Under the pieces are notes generated by a model. That model searched no databases. It had not been told where the DNA came from and was given only the letters and a program-made list of their open reading frames with translations. This document shows, in pieces, positions 24,856-32,905 of a DNA stretch of 36,148 nt. Origin of the DNA: Sulfuricurvum sp. (lineage in GTDB: Bacteria > Campylobacterota > Campylobacteria > Campylobacterales > Sulfurimonadaceae); NCBI RefSeq assembly GCF_028712165.1, contig NZ_JAQTQR010000023.1:1-36148 (forward strand). Direction: 5' to 3'. How positions within the stretch are numbered: position 1 is the stretch's first letter; each line of letters opens with the position of its first letter. A program made the translations under genes and the position numbers.

Positions 24856-24861
24856 TACACT
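24856..24861 (+). promoter_or_regulatory. Candidate extended -10 of the hemH operon
   Basis: TGGTACACT: a TG dinucleotide one base before TACACT, 32 bases ahead of the hemH ATG. Confidence 0.35.
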
Positions 24862-24892
24862 TTCTTCAAAAACAGATGGATAACAAGCATAA

Positions 24893-25840
24893 ATGAGAGA
24901 AGCAATTGTACTGTTAAATATGGGTGGCCCGAATAATCTTAACGAAGTTGAGATGTTTTTGCATAACATGTTTAATGACCCCTATATCATTCGGACTAAA
25001 AGTACCTTATTACGTAAATTAATAGCCGGAATGATTACGTTGACCCGTACGGAAAAGTCTCAAGATATTTACCGTCAAATCGGCGGGAAATCGCCTATCG
25101 TTGATATTACCCGTTCTTTGGTAGAACGTTTAAATGTGTCTGTCGGAGAAGAGGTAATTGTTGATTTTATTATGCGATACACTCCTCCTATGGCAAGAGA
25201 AGTGTGTACGCGTTTGCAAGAGTCTGGAGTAGAAAAAGTATATTTAATACCTCTTTATCCCCAATATTCAAGTACAACAACTCAATCGTCACTTGATGAT
25301 TTTGAACAAACGGCCCATGAGATAGGTTGGAATGTAATCACCACAGAAATCAAACATTTTTTTTCAAACGAAACATACAACCGTTGTGTTGTTGAGCGAA
25401 TTAAAGAATCATTGGGCTCTGATAGTGCCGGATCATTTGATATTGTGTTTTCTGCCCATGGCTTGCCGCAAAATATAGTTGATCAAGGTGATCCGTATCA
25501 GCGTCAAGTTATAGCTCATGTAGGATTGATAGAAGAGATGTTGAAGAAGAATTGGCTGGACTTTAACGGTATTCATTTGGCGTATCAATCCAAAGTCGGG
25601 CCAATGAAGTGGTTGGAGCCGTCTTTGGAAACAACTTTGCGTTCACTTTCTAATAAGAAAGTCATTATCGTCCCTATCGCATTTACGATTGATAATTCTG
25701 AAACCGATTTCGAACTCTCTATTGAATATGCTGAAGTAGCTCACGAATTGGGTTATCAAGAGTATCGTGTATGCCGCTGTGCAAATGATCATCCGCTATT
25801 TGTCCAAACACTGATTGAACTTTATGAGAAAATGAAATAA
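24893..25840 (+). CDS. hemH: Ferrochelatase
   Basis: 315 residues, normal for bacterial HemH. It opens LLNMGGPNNLNEVEMFLHNMF, the family signature; the metal-binding His is in FSAHGLPQ and the acidic partner in FTIDNSETDFEL. YPQYSSTTTQSS is the conserved porphyrin-side loop. It inserts ferrous iron into protoporphyrin IX, the last step of classical heme synthesis, on the cytosolic face. Heads a plus-strand operon; the HAD gene starts directly after its stop. Heme output would serve the multiheme cytochrome, among others. Confidence 0.96.
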   Translation: MREAIVLLNMGGPNNLNEVEMFLHNMFNDPYIIRTKSTLLRKLIAGMITLTRTEKSQDIYRQIGGKSPIVDITRSLVERLNVSVGEEVIVDFIMRYTPPMAREVCTRLQESGVEKVYLIPLYPQYSSTTTQSSLDDFEQTAHEIGWNVITTEIKHFFSNETYNRCVVERIKESLGSDSAGSFDIVFSAHGLPQNIVDQGDPYQRQVIAHVGLIEEMLKKNWLDFNGIHLAYQSKVGPMKWLEPSLETTLRSLSNKKVIIVPIAFTIDNSETDFELSIEYAEVAHELGYQEYRVCRCANDHPLFVQTLIELYEKMK

Positions 25841-26482
25841 ATGCAACGCATCGCGATTTTTGATATGGATGGGACATTAATAGACTCCGGTTTGGATATT
25901 ACCATTTCTATCAATCATGTCCGCGCACAATGCTATGCACTTGAACCTTTGAGTGTTCAGGCTGTTGTCGATGCGATTAATGCTCCGAAGCGAAATTTAA
26001 CTGAAATATTTTATGAGAAGAGTACTTATGAACAAAGTGCTCGTGATCTTTTTGAAGAACATTATTTCGGACAGTGCATTCAAAATGTTGTTGCATATGA
26101 TGGGATACATGAATTATTAAAACTTTTGGAAGATCACAATGTGGTAATGGGCGTCGCAACAAATGCACCAAGTATTTTTGCAAAGCGTATGTTAAATCAT
26201 CTAGGCTTGGATCCATTTTTTAAACTAATTATCGGTGCAGATAATGTTGAAAGTCCAAAACCCCACCCTCAAATGATCCACCATCATCTAGGTCACTATC
26301 AATATCGTTCAGGTACGGATAATGCTTGGATGATAGGTGACAATTCAAAAGATATAGAAGCTGCTTCACGGGCAGGGATACAGAGTATCTTTGCAGCCTG
26401 GGGCTTTAGTGCTGAGGGTAAGGGTGATTATGTTGCTTCTACTCCTGAGTCTATCTTTAATATTATTTGTGAAAAAGGATAA
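25841..26482 (+). CDS. HAD-family phosphatase, phosphoglycolate phosphatase-like
   Basis: 213 residues. HAD motifs in order: I DMDGT (residues 8-12), II VATNAP, III PKPHP (Lys), IV GDNSKDIEAA. A helical cap between motifs I and II marks subclass IA, as in Gph. Substrate is not fixed by the sequence; phosphoglycolate or another small phosphate ester is likely. It follows hemH with no gap and precedes the next gene by three bases. Confidence 0.85.
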   Translation: MQRIAIFDMDGTLIDSGLDITISINHVRAQCYALEPLSVQAVVDAINAPKRNLTEIFYEKSTYEQSARDLFEEHYFGQCIQNVVAYDGIHELLKLLEDHNVVMGVATNAPSIFAKRMLNHLGLDPFFKLIIGADNVESPKPHPQMIHHHLGHYQYRSGTDNAWMIGDNSKDIEAASRAGIQSIFAAWGFSAEGKGDYVASTPESIFNIICEKG

Positions 26483-26485
26483 GCT

Positions 26486-27721
26486 TTGATTAGTATCGAT
26501 TTACTTATTACGATTATTGTGATGTCATTGTTGTTTTTACGTCATACTGCAGTTTATAAAGATCCGAACAAAATCAATTATACCCCTGTAGTACTTGCGC
26601 TAGGCATAATCGGAGGGCTATTGCATTTTATTCTTAGCACTGAAGCGGATGTAAACATATTAAAAGAATCGCTTCTACCGTTTGGGGTAGGAATAACGCT
26701 TGCCGCTATTATGAGTGTTATGAGTCAAACAGTTTCCAGTATCAATAAGTATGATGATCGACTTCGATCCGCTTCATTAAATGATGAAATAACCTCTATT
26801 GAATCCGTATTGTCTACTTTAGGTGAACGCCTGGATATCGTAGCACAAATGGAAAGCTCTACCCATGATCAAATTCGCAATGTCTTCAAAGAGGAGCTAG
26901 ACACTCTCAATGTAATACAGGCCAATCAAAAACTATTTGTTTCCAAAATAGAGTCACTTTTGGCAAAACAGCAAAGTTCTATGGAAAAATTCGAAGAATT
27001 TACTTTGAGTGAATTACCAAGTCTTGATAATGTCGTTCACCGTCACATCGATCTCTTGCGTGTTGCAGAACAAGATCATTTTAATCAGCTAAAAAATGCT
27101 TCACGTACTACCTGCGATGAGCAAAAAGAGGTTCATGTACAACTAAAAGATCTCCATGATCTCGTTATTAATATGAGCCGTCAGAATCTTCCTGATCATA
27201 CCATTGCTGTTGTACAAAAAGAGTTGGATCGTATCATCCATGATTTTTCACATCATATTCAGATGCTCGGATCTAAAAGTGAATCGATTGTTACTTCATT
27301 GCTTGAAAATGATTCGTTGTTACGGGGGACACGTGAACAAAGTGAGCTTATCATGCAGCAAATGGTCCTCTCCTCCAAGCATATGCGTGAAATGACCTCT
27401 CATTCGAAAGAACTTTCGGATTCGTTAAAACCGCTCACACGTCTTTTTACTTCAGCTGAAACGTTGCATGATGAATTTAGTAATGCGAAAGGTAAATTAA
27501 GTGAGCTTATTGTCACTTTAGAATCGTATGAACGTCAAGAATACCGCTCTATACGACAGAGTGTCGAAGAAGTGGCTGCAGAAGCGATTGCACAAATGCA
27601 GATTTTGGTTCAAAGTCTTCAAAAAAGGGAATCGGTACCGTTGGTTGAAACGAGAAATGTCCAAGAATTGGCGAGTAAAGTCAAACTTCATAAGAGCTAT
27701 TTGGGAGAAAACCAAGAATAA
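26486..27721 (+). CDS. Membrane-anchored coiled-coil protein of unknown function
   Basis: 411 residues from a TTG start behind AAAGGAT. Three hydrophobic segments (about 2-19, 34-52, 64-84) are followed by a long Gln/Glu/Ser/Leu-rich helical region (about 90-400), probably coiled coil, in the cytosol. No enzyme motif is seen. The architecture recalls envelope scaffolds or chemoreceptor-like helices but no signalling hairpin is visible. Sits inside the hemH operon. Confidence 0.7.
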   Translation: MISIDLLITIIVMSLLFLRHTAVYKDPNKINYTPVVLALGIIGGLLHFILSTEADVNILKESLLPFGVGITLAAIMSVMSQTVSSINKYDDRLRSASLNDEITSIESVLSTLGERLDIVAQMESSTHDQIRNVFKEELDTLNVIQANQKLFVSKIESLLAKQQSSMEKFEEFTLSELPSLDNVVHRHIDLLRVAEQDHFNQLKNASRTTCDEQKEVHVQLKDLHDLVINMSRQNLPDHTIAVVQKELDRIIHDFSHHIQMLGSKSESIVTSLLENDSLLRGTREQSELIMQQMVLSSKHMREMTSHSKELSDSLKPLTRLFTSAETLHDEFSNAKGKLSELIVTLESYERQEYRSIRQSVEEVAAEAIAQMQILVQSLQKRESVPLVETRNVQELASKVKLHKSYLGENQE

Positions 27722-27727
27722 AGACTT

Positions 27728-27733
27728 TATAAT
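27728..27733 (+). promoter_or_regulatory. Candidate internal -10 box before the DUF695-RraB gene
   Basis: Perfect TATAAT seven bases after the stop of the coiled-coil gene, 24 bases before the next ATG; would give an internal promoter in the operon. Confidence 0.4.
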
Positions 27734-27756
27734 GGCGAAAAAATAAGGTTTTAGCA

Positions 27757-28464
27757 ATGGTAGAGTTTTATGAACTTCTTGATGATGAGAATATACCGTA
27801 TCGTTGTGATGTAGAGCTTGACCTCATCGAAGAGGCACCACAAGAGTACCGTCCATCGCTTCTATGGCTTTTCGTCAAGGCGGATACCGTTACTGAGAGC
27901 TTGGAATCTTTTACCCAAGATTTAAGTTCTTCTCTGAACACATCTTTGGATGCAGTGTTTGCAGGACGTGTGATGAAAGAGGGGTGGGCAGAGTTTTATT
28001 TTTATGCTCCTCAATCCAAACGGTTTGAAAATATCAGTTCTGATGTTATGAATCGACACGGAGGGTATGTATATGAACGCGGTTCTTCGAGAGATGGTAA
28101 GTGGGAAATGTACATTGACAACCTCTATCCGGATGCATACGGGCTATTGAGCATCCAAAACCGTCATACGATTGATGCCCTTGTCGAAGCGGGTGATGAT
28201 TTAAGCATTCCGAGAGAAGTTGAGCATTATCTTTTCTTTCAAACCAAGAGTTCTATGGAACGTGCCGTATCACAACTCGCATCTCATGGTTTTGAAGTCA
28301 AAGAATATGTCAATGACGATGAAAGTGATTACGGGTACGGTGTTGTTCTTGTCAAGTTGGAAGCTATCACATCTGAAATCGTTGAAGAAACTACGACATC
28401 GTTGTATGAGTCCGCGATGCAGGAACATGGCCTTTATGAAGGATGGAGTACGGTATTAGGTTGA
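27757..28464 (+). CDS. DUF695 plus RraB-like domain protein
   Basis: 235 residues. The N-terminal part (about 1-125) resembles DUF695, with LLWLFVKADT and GWAEFYFYAP. The C-terminal part (about 130-225) resembles the RraB regulator of RNase E: NRHTIDALVEAGDDL, HYLFFQTKSSMERAVSQLASHGFEV. The two domains often occur together. RraB inhibits RNase E in enterobacteria; Campylobacterota mostly rely on RNase J/Y, so the target here is unclear. Followed directly by the dgkA reading frame. Confidence 0.75.
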   Translation: MVEFYELLDDENIPYRCDVELDLIEEAPQEYRPSLLWLFVKADTVTESLESFTQDLSSSLNTSLDAVFAGRVMKEGWAEFYFYAPQSKRFENISSDVMNRHGGYVYERGSSRDGKWEMYIDNLYPDAYGLLSIQNRHTIDALVEAGDDLSIPREVEHYLFFQTKSSMERAVSQLASHGFEVKEYVNDDESDYGYGVVLVKLEAITSEIVEETTTSLYESAMQEHGLYEGWSTVLG

Positions 28465-28521
28465 TTGTTTATTCAACCTGATTACAATATCAAATCAACT
28501 TTAATTGATGCAAGGAAACTA

Positions 28522-28890
28522 ATGGCGCTCAATAAGCCGCGTTACACACTTTTTAAAAATACTAAATATGCCCTTAACGGCTTGATTGAAGTAACAAAAA
28601 ATGAAAAGTCATTTCGTCTTCAAATCATTTTATTTGTAGTGGGAATGATACTGGCATGGAGCCTTCCTATCGATTTTATCTATCAATCTATTCTTTCTGT
28701 CTCATTGTTTATCCCGCTTCTTGCTGAAGTAATCAACAGTGCGGTTGAACGAACCGTAGATTTAGTGACGTTTGATCACCATGAACTGGCAAAACGGGCG
28801 AAAGACGCCGGAGCAGCGTTGGTATTTCTTTCACTCGGCATGTTGGCTTTAATATGGGGTTTGACTCTGTATGCGGCCTTTTTTCTGTAA
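28522..28890 (+). CDS. dgkA: Diacylglycerol kinase
   Basis: 122 residues from ATG 28522, chosen for AAGGAA upstream and because it gives exactly the usual DgkA length; an earlier in-frame start at 28465 adds 19 unlikely residues. Three membrane helices and the catalytic block EVINSAVERTVDLV, followed by HELAKRAKDAGAALVFLS, are diagnostic. It phosphorylates diacylglycerol to phosphatidic acid in the inner membrane, recycling lipid released when head groups are transferred to periplasmic glycans or lipopolysaccharide. Confidence 0.95.
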   Translation: MALNKPRYTLFKNTKYALNGLIEVTKNEKSFRLQIILFVVGMILAWSLPIDFIYQSILSVSLFIPLLAEVINSAVERTVDLVTFDHHELAKRAKDAGAALVFLSLGMLALIWGLTLYAAFFL

Positions 28891-28913
28891 CAATTTCGTA
28901 AGAGATTTTAACC

Positions 28914-28919
28914 TATAAT
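28914..28919 (+). promoter_or_regulatory. -10 box of the carboxynorspermidine dehydrogenase gene
   Basis: Perfect TATAAT, 30 bases before the ATG at 28950; AGGGG ribosome binding site follows at 28939-28943. The -35 side is only AT-rich. Confidence 0.5.
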
Positions 28920-28949
28920 TACACTATCTTTTTTTTCAGGGGTTTTGCT

Positions 28950-30134
28950 ATGGCAACTGCACTCATTATCGGCGCCGGCGGAGTAGGACGCGTTGTAACA
29001 CATAAATGTGTTATGAACAATACTGTATTTGATCGTATCATCCTTGCGAGTCGTAGTATTTGGCGCTGCGAAGAGATCCAAAGCGAACTTCCATCAGGAG
29101 CTATCGAAATCACTACTGTAGATGCGGACAACACCCAAGAGGTAATCGATCTGATCAATAAATTTAATCCCGATATTTTGATTAATGTCGCATTGCCGTA
29201 TCAGGACCTCACTATCATGGATGCGTGTATCGCAACTAAAACTCCATATCTTGACACCGCAAATTATGAACACCCGGATGAAGCTAAATTTGAATACAAA
29301 CTCCAATGGGAGCGTGATGCAGCCTTTAAAGAAGCTGGTATCATGGGACTTCTCGGAAGCGGATTTGATCCGGGAGCAACCAATATTTTTTGTGCTTATG
29401 CCCAAAAACACTATTTCGACGAAATTCACACGATCGATATTCTCGATTGTAATGCCGGAGATCACGGCTATCCATTCGCAACCAACTTCAATCCGGAGAT
29501 CAACCTTCGCGAAGTAAGTGCAAAAGGGCGCTATTGGGAAAACGGAGAGTGGATCGAAACAGCTCCGATGGAGATCATGCAAGTTTGGGATTATCCGGAA
29601 GTCGGTCCTAAAGACAGTTATCTGTTGTATCACGAAGAGATGGAATCATTGGTCAAACATATCCATGGTCTTAAACGTATCCGTTTCTTTATGACGTTCG
29701 GTCAAAGCTACCTAACCCACATGAAGTGCCTTGAAAATGTCGGAATGCTCGGAATTGAACCGGTCGAACATCAGGGGATGAAAATCGTACCGATCGAGTT
29801 TTTGAAAACATTACTTCCAGACCCTGCGTCACTTGGTCCTCGAACCAAAGGCAAAACCAATATCGGTATCGTTGCTGAAGGTCTAAAAGACGGCAAGAAA
29901 CGAAAAATTTATATCTATCAAGTAAAAGATCATGAAGAGTGTTATGCCGAAGTAAAATCACAAGGTGTTTCGTATACCACAGGTGTCCCAGCAGTTATCG
30001 GTGCGAAACTGATGGTTCAAGGTATCTGGAGCGGTCAAGGCGTGTTCAATATGGAACAAATGGATCCGGATCCGTTTATGGATGAAATGAACACCCAAGG
30101 ACTCCCTTGGAATGTTATCGAGATGGACGTTTAA
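28950..30134 (+). CDS. Carboxynorspermidine/carboxyspermidine dehydrogenase
   Basis: 394 residues. N-terminal Rossmann motif IGAGGVGRVV (Gly8, 10, 11, 13), saccharopine dehydrogenase-like body with NVALPYQDLTIMDACI, LLGSGFDPGATNIFCAYA and CNAGDHGYPFATNFNPEIN. This is the LYS1-related enzyme that condenses putrescine or diaminopropane with aspartate semialdehyde using NADPH. In Campylobacter jejuni the orthologue makes carboxyspermidine because no S-adenosylmethionine route exists. The partner decarboxylase is in this window at 32906, separated by four minus-strand genes. Ends exactly where the convergent rubrerythrin begins its stop codon. Confidence 0.92.
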   Translation: MATALIIGAGGVGRVVTHKCVMNNTVFDRIILASRSIWRCEEIQSELPSGAIEITTVDADNTQEVIDLINKFNPDILINVALPYQDLTIMDACIATKTPYLDTANYEHPDEAKFEYKLQWERDAAFKEAGIMGLLGSGFDPGATNIFCAYAQKHYFDEIHTIDILDCNAGDHGYPFATNFNPEINLREVSAKGRYWENGEWIETAPMEIMQVWDYPEVGPKDSYLLYHEEMESLVKHIHGLKRIRFFMTFGQSYLTHMKCLENVGMLGIEPVEHQGMKIVPIEFLKTLLPDPASLGPRTKGKTNIGIVAEGLKDGKKRKIYIYQVKDHEECYAEVKSQGVSYTTGVPAVIGAKLMVQGIWSGQGVFNMEQMDPDPFMDEMNTQGLPWNVIEMDV

Positions 30135-30632
30135 TTAAATTTGAACGTATTTCGAACCTGAAACACCGCATATCGGACATGTTTCCGGTGGTGTTCCGAG
30201 CTCTATATGTCCGCATATCGGGCATAGATAAATAGTAACTTCATCTAAGTCTTTACCTGCTTCGATCGCTTCCAATGCTTTTTGATAAAGCTCTGCATGG
30301 ACTTTTTCTACTTCCAGTGCATAACCGAACATTTTTTTGGCTTTGTGATTTTCTGCAACTGCTTGCTCGTACATCGGAGGATACATGTTATTAAATTCAT
30401 GTGTTTCACCGCTGATGGCTGCTTTTAGATTTTCCAAAGTGGAACCAACCGCATCCATCGCTTTTAAATGTCCGTTTGCATGAATGTGTTCAGCTTCTGC
30501 AGTTGTTTTGAATAGTTTGGCTATATTCGGAAAACCGTCTTTTTCTGCTTTCTCACCAAAAGCAAGATACTTTTGATATGCTTGGCTTTCACCACTGAAG
30601 GCGTATTTGAGATTCTCTTCTGTTGTTGGCAT
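30135..30632 (-). CDS. Rubrerythrin
   Basis: 165 residues from ATG 30632 (AAAGGG upstream); a further in-frame start at 30665 has none. A ferritin-like diiron domain (about 1-130, with SGESQAYQKYLAF, TAEAEHIHANGH, SGETHEFNNMYPPMYEQA and ALEVEKVHAELY) is followed by a C-terminal rubredoxin domain with Cys137/140 and Cys152/155 (CPICG twice). It reduces hydrogen peroxide using electrons passed through the rubredoxin iron, completing the superoxide reductase step encoded at 19794. Follows the MEMO gene by 72 bases on the same strand. Confidence 0.95.
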   Translation of the reverse strand: MPTTEENLKYAFSGESQAYQKYLAFGEKAEKDGFPNIAKLFKTTAEAEHIHANGHLKAMDAVGSTLENLKAAISGETHEFNNMYPPMYEQAVAENHKAKKMFGYALEVEKVHAELYQKALEAIEAGKDLDEVTIYLCPICGHIELGTPPETCPICGVSGSKYVQI

Positions 30633-30704
30633 TTTATTCCCTTTGATTAAATATTTTTTTATCATACTCTTTATTATTGAATGCTCAGACTTATAATCTA
30701 CATT

Positions 30705-31505
30705 CTATTGAAACAAGGCACTGACATACCCTACAACACGAGCACTGTCCCCACTCGCATCTGCACTCGTTCTGTAATCGAGAATAGTGCTTTTCAGTCC
30801 TTTTTTCTTGGCTACATTTAACATGGCCTCTACACCGATAATACCACATGCTTCACACCCTTGATGCAATTCAACTGTACTTTTATCTCGAATGGCTTCC
30901 AAGCATATTTCATCAATCTGGTTTGCTTGTTCCAGTGAATAGTAATGGCTCAAATCAGTACTAATAACAACGGCAACGTCACCTTGATTCAAACAATAAG
31001 CGATGATTGGTTCTATTTGAGAAGGCTCTGAATATGCATAGACAATCTCTATGACGTTCACATCCGGAAAATAGTGTTTGATAAAAGGCATCTGTACTTC
31101 GGTACTGTGTTCATGATGTGCATCGGGATAATACGAAAGACCAAACCGCTGCATTAAATCTTTCGTTAGATTACGATTAATAGTTAACGATCCCAAAGGT
31201 GTTTGATACGACTCTATATCGGCTATACTGGCTCCATCAAAGCCGACACGATGAGATGGACCTATTACTACAATTGTTTTTGGGTGGGTGTTTTTCAGAA
31301 TACGGAATGCTATGTTTGCCGTAAAACCGGAATAGATCCAACCGGCATGCGGAACAATAATCGCATTTCCTTTTAATAGTTCAAAACGATGCAAGGCATC
31401 TGGATGTGACGATAATATCGTATTGAAATGCTCAATCATTGCAAGAATTTCATGTTCATTTGCAGGATAAAAACTCCCCGCTACACTCATGGTACGGTCT
31501 GCCAT
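30705..31505 (-). CDS. MEMO-family protein (AmmeMemoRadiSam system protein B)
   Basis: 266 residues, full length. VAGSFYPANEHEI near 8-20, VPHAGWIYSG with His53, GPSHRVGF with His85, STDLSHYYSLEQA and GCEACGIIGVEAML are conserved MEMO1 features; the two histidines and the final cysteine correspond to the proposed metal site related to nonheme iron dioxygenases. The start has an excellent AAGGAGGAG site inside the end of the AMMECR1 gene, whose stop touches this start. The pair is part of the three-gene set AMMECR1-MEMO-radical SAM, whose reaction is not established as far as I know. Confidence 0.92.
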   Translation of the reverse strand: MADRTMSVAGSFYPANEHEILAMIEHFNTILSSHPDALHRFELLKGNAIIVPHAGWIYSGFTANIAFRILKNTHPKTIVVIGPSHRVGFDGASIADIESYQTPLGSLTINRNLTKDLMQRFGLSYYPDAHHEHSTEVQMPFIKHYFPDVNVIEIVYAYSEPSQIEPIIAYCLNQGDVAVVISTDLSHYYSLEQANQIDEICLEAIRDKSTVELHQGCEACGIIGVEAMLNVAKKKGLKSTILDYRTSADASGDSARVVGYVSALFQ

Positions 31506-32054
31506 TTACTCCTCCTTGATTTTTTCTACCTGATAGGTATAAATATCAGGATGATAGGAGAGGGGATTACTCCCGATCCCGGCTTTGAGTCCTAAATGGG
31601 TAAAAAAGGAATCGAAGTTGGAGAGTTCTTCCCATACCTGTGGTAAAAAGGTAGCTTGATAATTTCCGACACGTAAAATAACACCGTCAATATTGGGACG
31701 GATTATTTGGGTCAAATCCTCCGCGTTTTCATATGATATCAGTTCCGGTTTAGTCAGAAGTGATACTTCGATCTTTGCTGAATCAAATTCTTTTAGAGAA
31801 AGTGGCGGAAAACGGGGATCATGAAAAGCTGCGGATTGGGCATTAGAGACTAAATCGTTAATCAAACTCTGATGAGCAATGATTGATCCGATACATCCAC
31901 GTAAACGACCATTTAGAGTAAGCGTCACAAAAGTAGCTCTTTCTGTCCTTAGCTCAGGATATGTATCTATTAATAAATCTTTATCGACCGCTGTGTGTTC
32001 AAAATGTGCTTTGATCGCATCTCTGGCAATTTTCAGATAAACCGTTGGATTCAT
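31506..32054 (-). CDS. AMMECR1-domain protein (AmmeMemoRadiSam system protein A)
   Basis: 182 residues. The strictly conserved LRGCIGS is at 51-57, with SAAFHDPRFPPLS and DGVILRVGNYQATFLPQVWE, all typical of AMMECR1. Cys54 in the motif is the expected functional residue. Ribosome binding site GGAGG is good. It is translated ahead of and coupled to the MEMO gene. The radical SAM partner usually found alongside is not within the window. Confidence 0.93.
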   Translation of the reverse strand: MNPTVYLKIARDAIKAHFEHTAVDKDLLIDTYPELRTERATFVTLTLNGRLRGCIGSIIAHQSLINDLVSNAQSAAFHDPRFPPLSLKEFDSAKIEVSLLTKPELISYENAEDLTQIIRPNIDGVILRVGNYQATFLPQVWEELSNFDSFFTHLGLKAGIGSNPLSYHPDIYTYQVEKIKEE

Positions 32055-32197
32055 TTTTAACCTCCACTTTACTTACGGAGTAAAATTCGAAACTTACTTC
32101 TATTGCATACAATTGTAGCATTCAAATCGTAACAAGAGGCGATAAGAGAGAAAAATTGAAAAATGATTGATCTAAGAATGAAAAGATTGAAGTGTTG

Positions 32198-32220
32198 TTA
32201 TTCCCCAAAAGGGGAAATAA
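32198..32220 (-). terminator. Hairpin downstream of the 185-residue unknown gene
   Basis: TTATTCCCC-AAAA-GGGGAAATAA, a 9-bp stem with one bulged A, seven bases after the stop at 32227. The T-run on the minus strand is poor, so it may be only a weak terminator. Confidence 0.45.
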
Positions 32221-32226
32221 GAGAGA

Positions 32227-32784
32227 TTATACTGCTCCGAATGAAGCTTTTCCGCCACGTTGCAATGCTTTGATCTCGTCATACGTTTTATCATTAATAC
32301 GAAGGTTACTTCGTAAAATTTCTTTAGCTACTGCATCGATTTTCTCTTTGTCAGACATTTTTTTCAAATCACCTTTAGAGAGGTCTGCAAAATCGAGCAA
32401 ATCGTTCCATACAGAGCTTTCATCCAATGCAAATGTATTGAAGGTAATTCCTTCATAAACAAATTTACCTTTACCGATGATATCTGATACGAATAGAAGG
32501 TATTTCCCCTCCGGTGTCAAGTAATCTTTGTATTTAGCAACAAAACTTTCAAAAAGGTCCAATGATTGAAGCTCTAAAGCCATAAAATCGATTGTATCAT
32601 TGTTGGTTGCTAATAGGACCTGTTTAACAATATCTTTAGGTGGAAGACTTTTATCGGCAGTAATGACTTTACCTTCAGTAACGATGAGACATCCACGGTA
32701 CGCATATTTGTAAGCATCAGTTGGTGCGTTGTAAACGATCATCCATTCGAGTTTGTTTTCAGCGATGTAGTCTTTTATTGACAT
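32227..32784 (-). CDS. Protein of unknown function
   Basis: 185 residues from ATG 32784 (GAAGGA upstream; an earlier in-frame start at 32838 has none). Not recognised. Cytosolic, mixed alpha/beta: MIVYNAPTDAYKYAYRGCLIVTEG and YLLFVSDIIGKGKFVYEGI look like strands, and the C-terminal third (LSKGDLKKMSDKEKIDA) is helical and charged. One cysteine. Divergent from the nspC gene and separated from AMMECR1 by 172 bases containing a hairpin. Confidence 0.65.
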   Translation of the reverse strand: MSIKDYIAENKLEWMIVYNAPTDAYKYAYRGCLIVTEGKVITADKSLPPKDIVKQVLLATNNDTIDFMALELQSLDLFESFVAKYKDYLTPEGKYLLFVSDIIGKGKFVYEGITFNTFALDESSVWNDLLDFADLSKGDLKKMSDKEKIDAVAKEILRSNLRINDKTYDEIKALQRGGKASFGAV

Positions 32785-32866
32785 TGAGATTCCTTCAGAG
32801 TTATATATAAACTGACAATACAATTCTTGTTCCATCAATTTTGTCGGTGTGGAAATAACTCTATGC

Positions 32867-32872
32867 TACAAT
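32867..32872 (+). promoter_or_regulatory. Extended -10 promoter of nspC
   Basis: TGCTACAAT: TACAAT with TG one base upstream, 34 bases before the ATG at 32906. Confidence 0.5.
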
Positions 32873-32905
32873 CACATCCATAAAACTACCTCCCTAGGAA
32901 TTTCC

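Noticed and set aside
29094-29633. 179-codon antisense frame within the carboxynorspermidine dehydrogenase gene
   Set aside because: The opposite strand encodes a clearly conserved enzyme; this frame has no start signal and unusual residue content.
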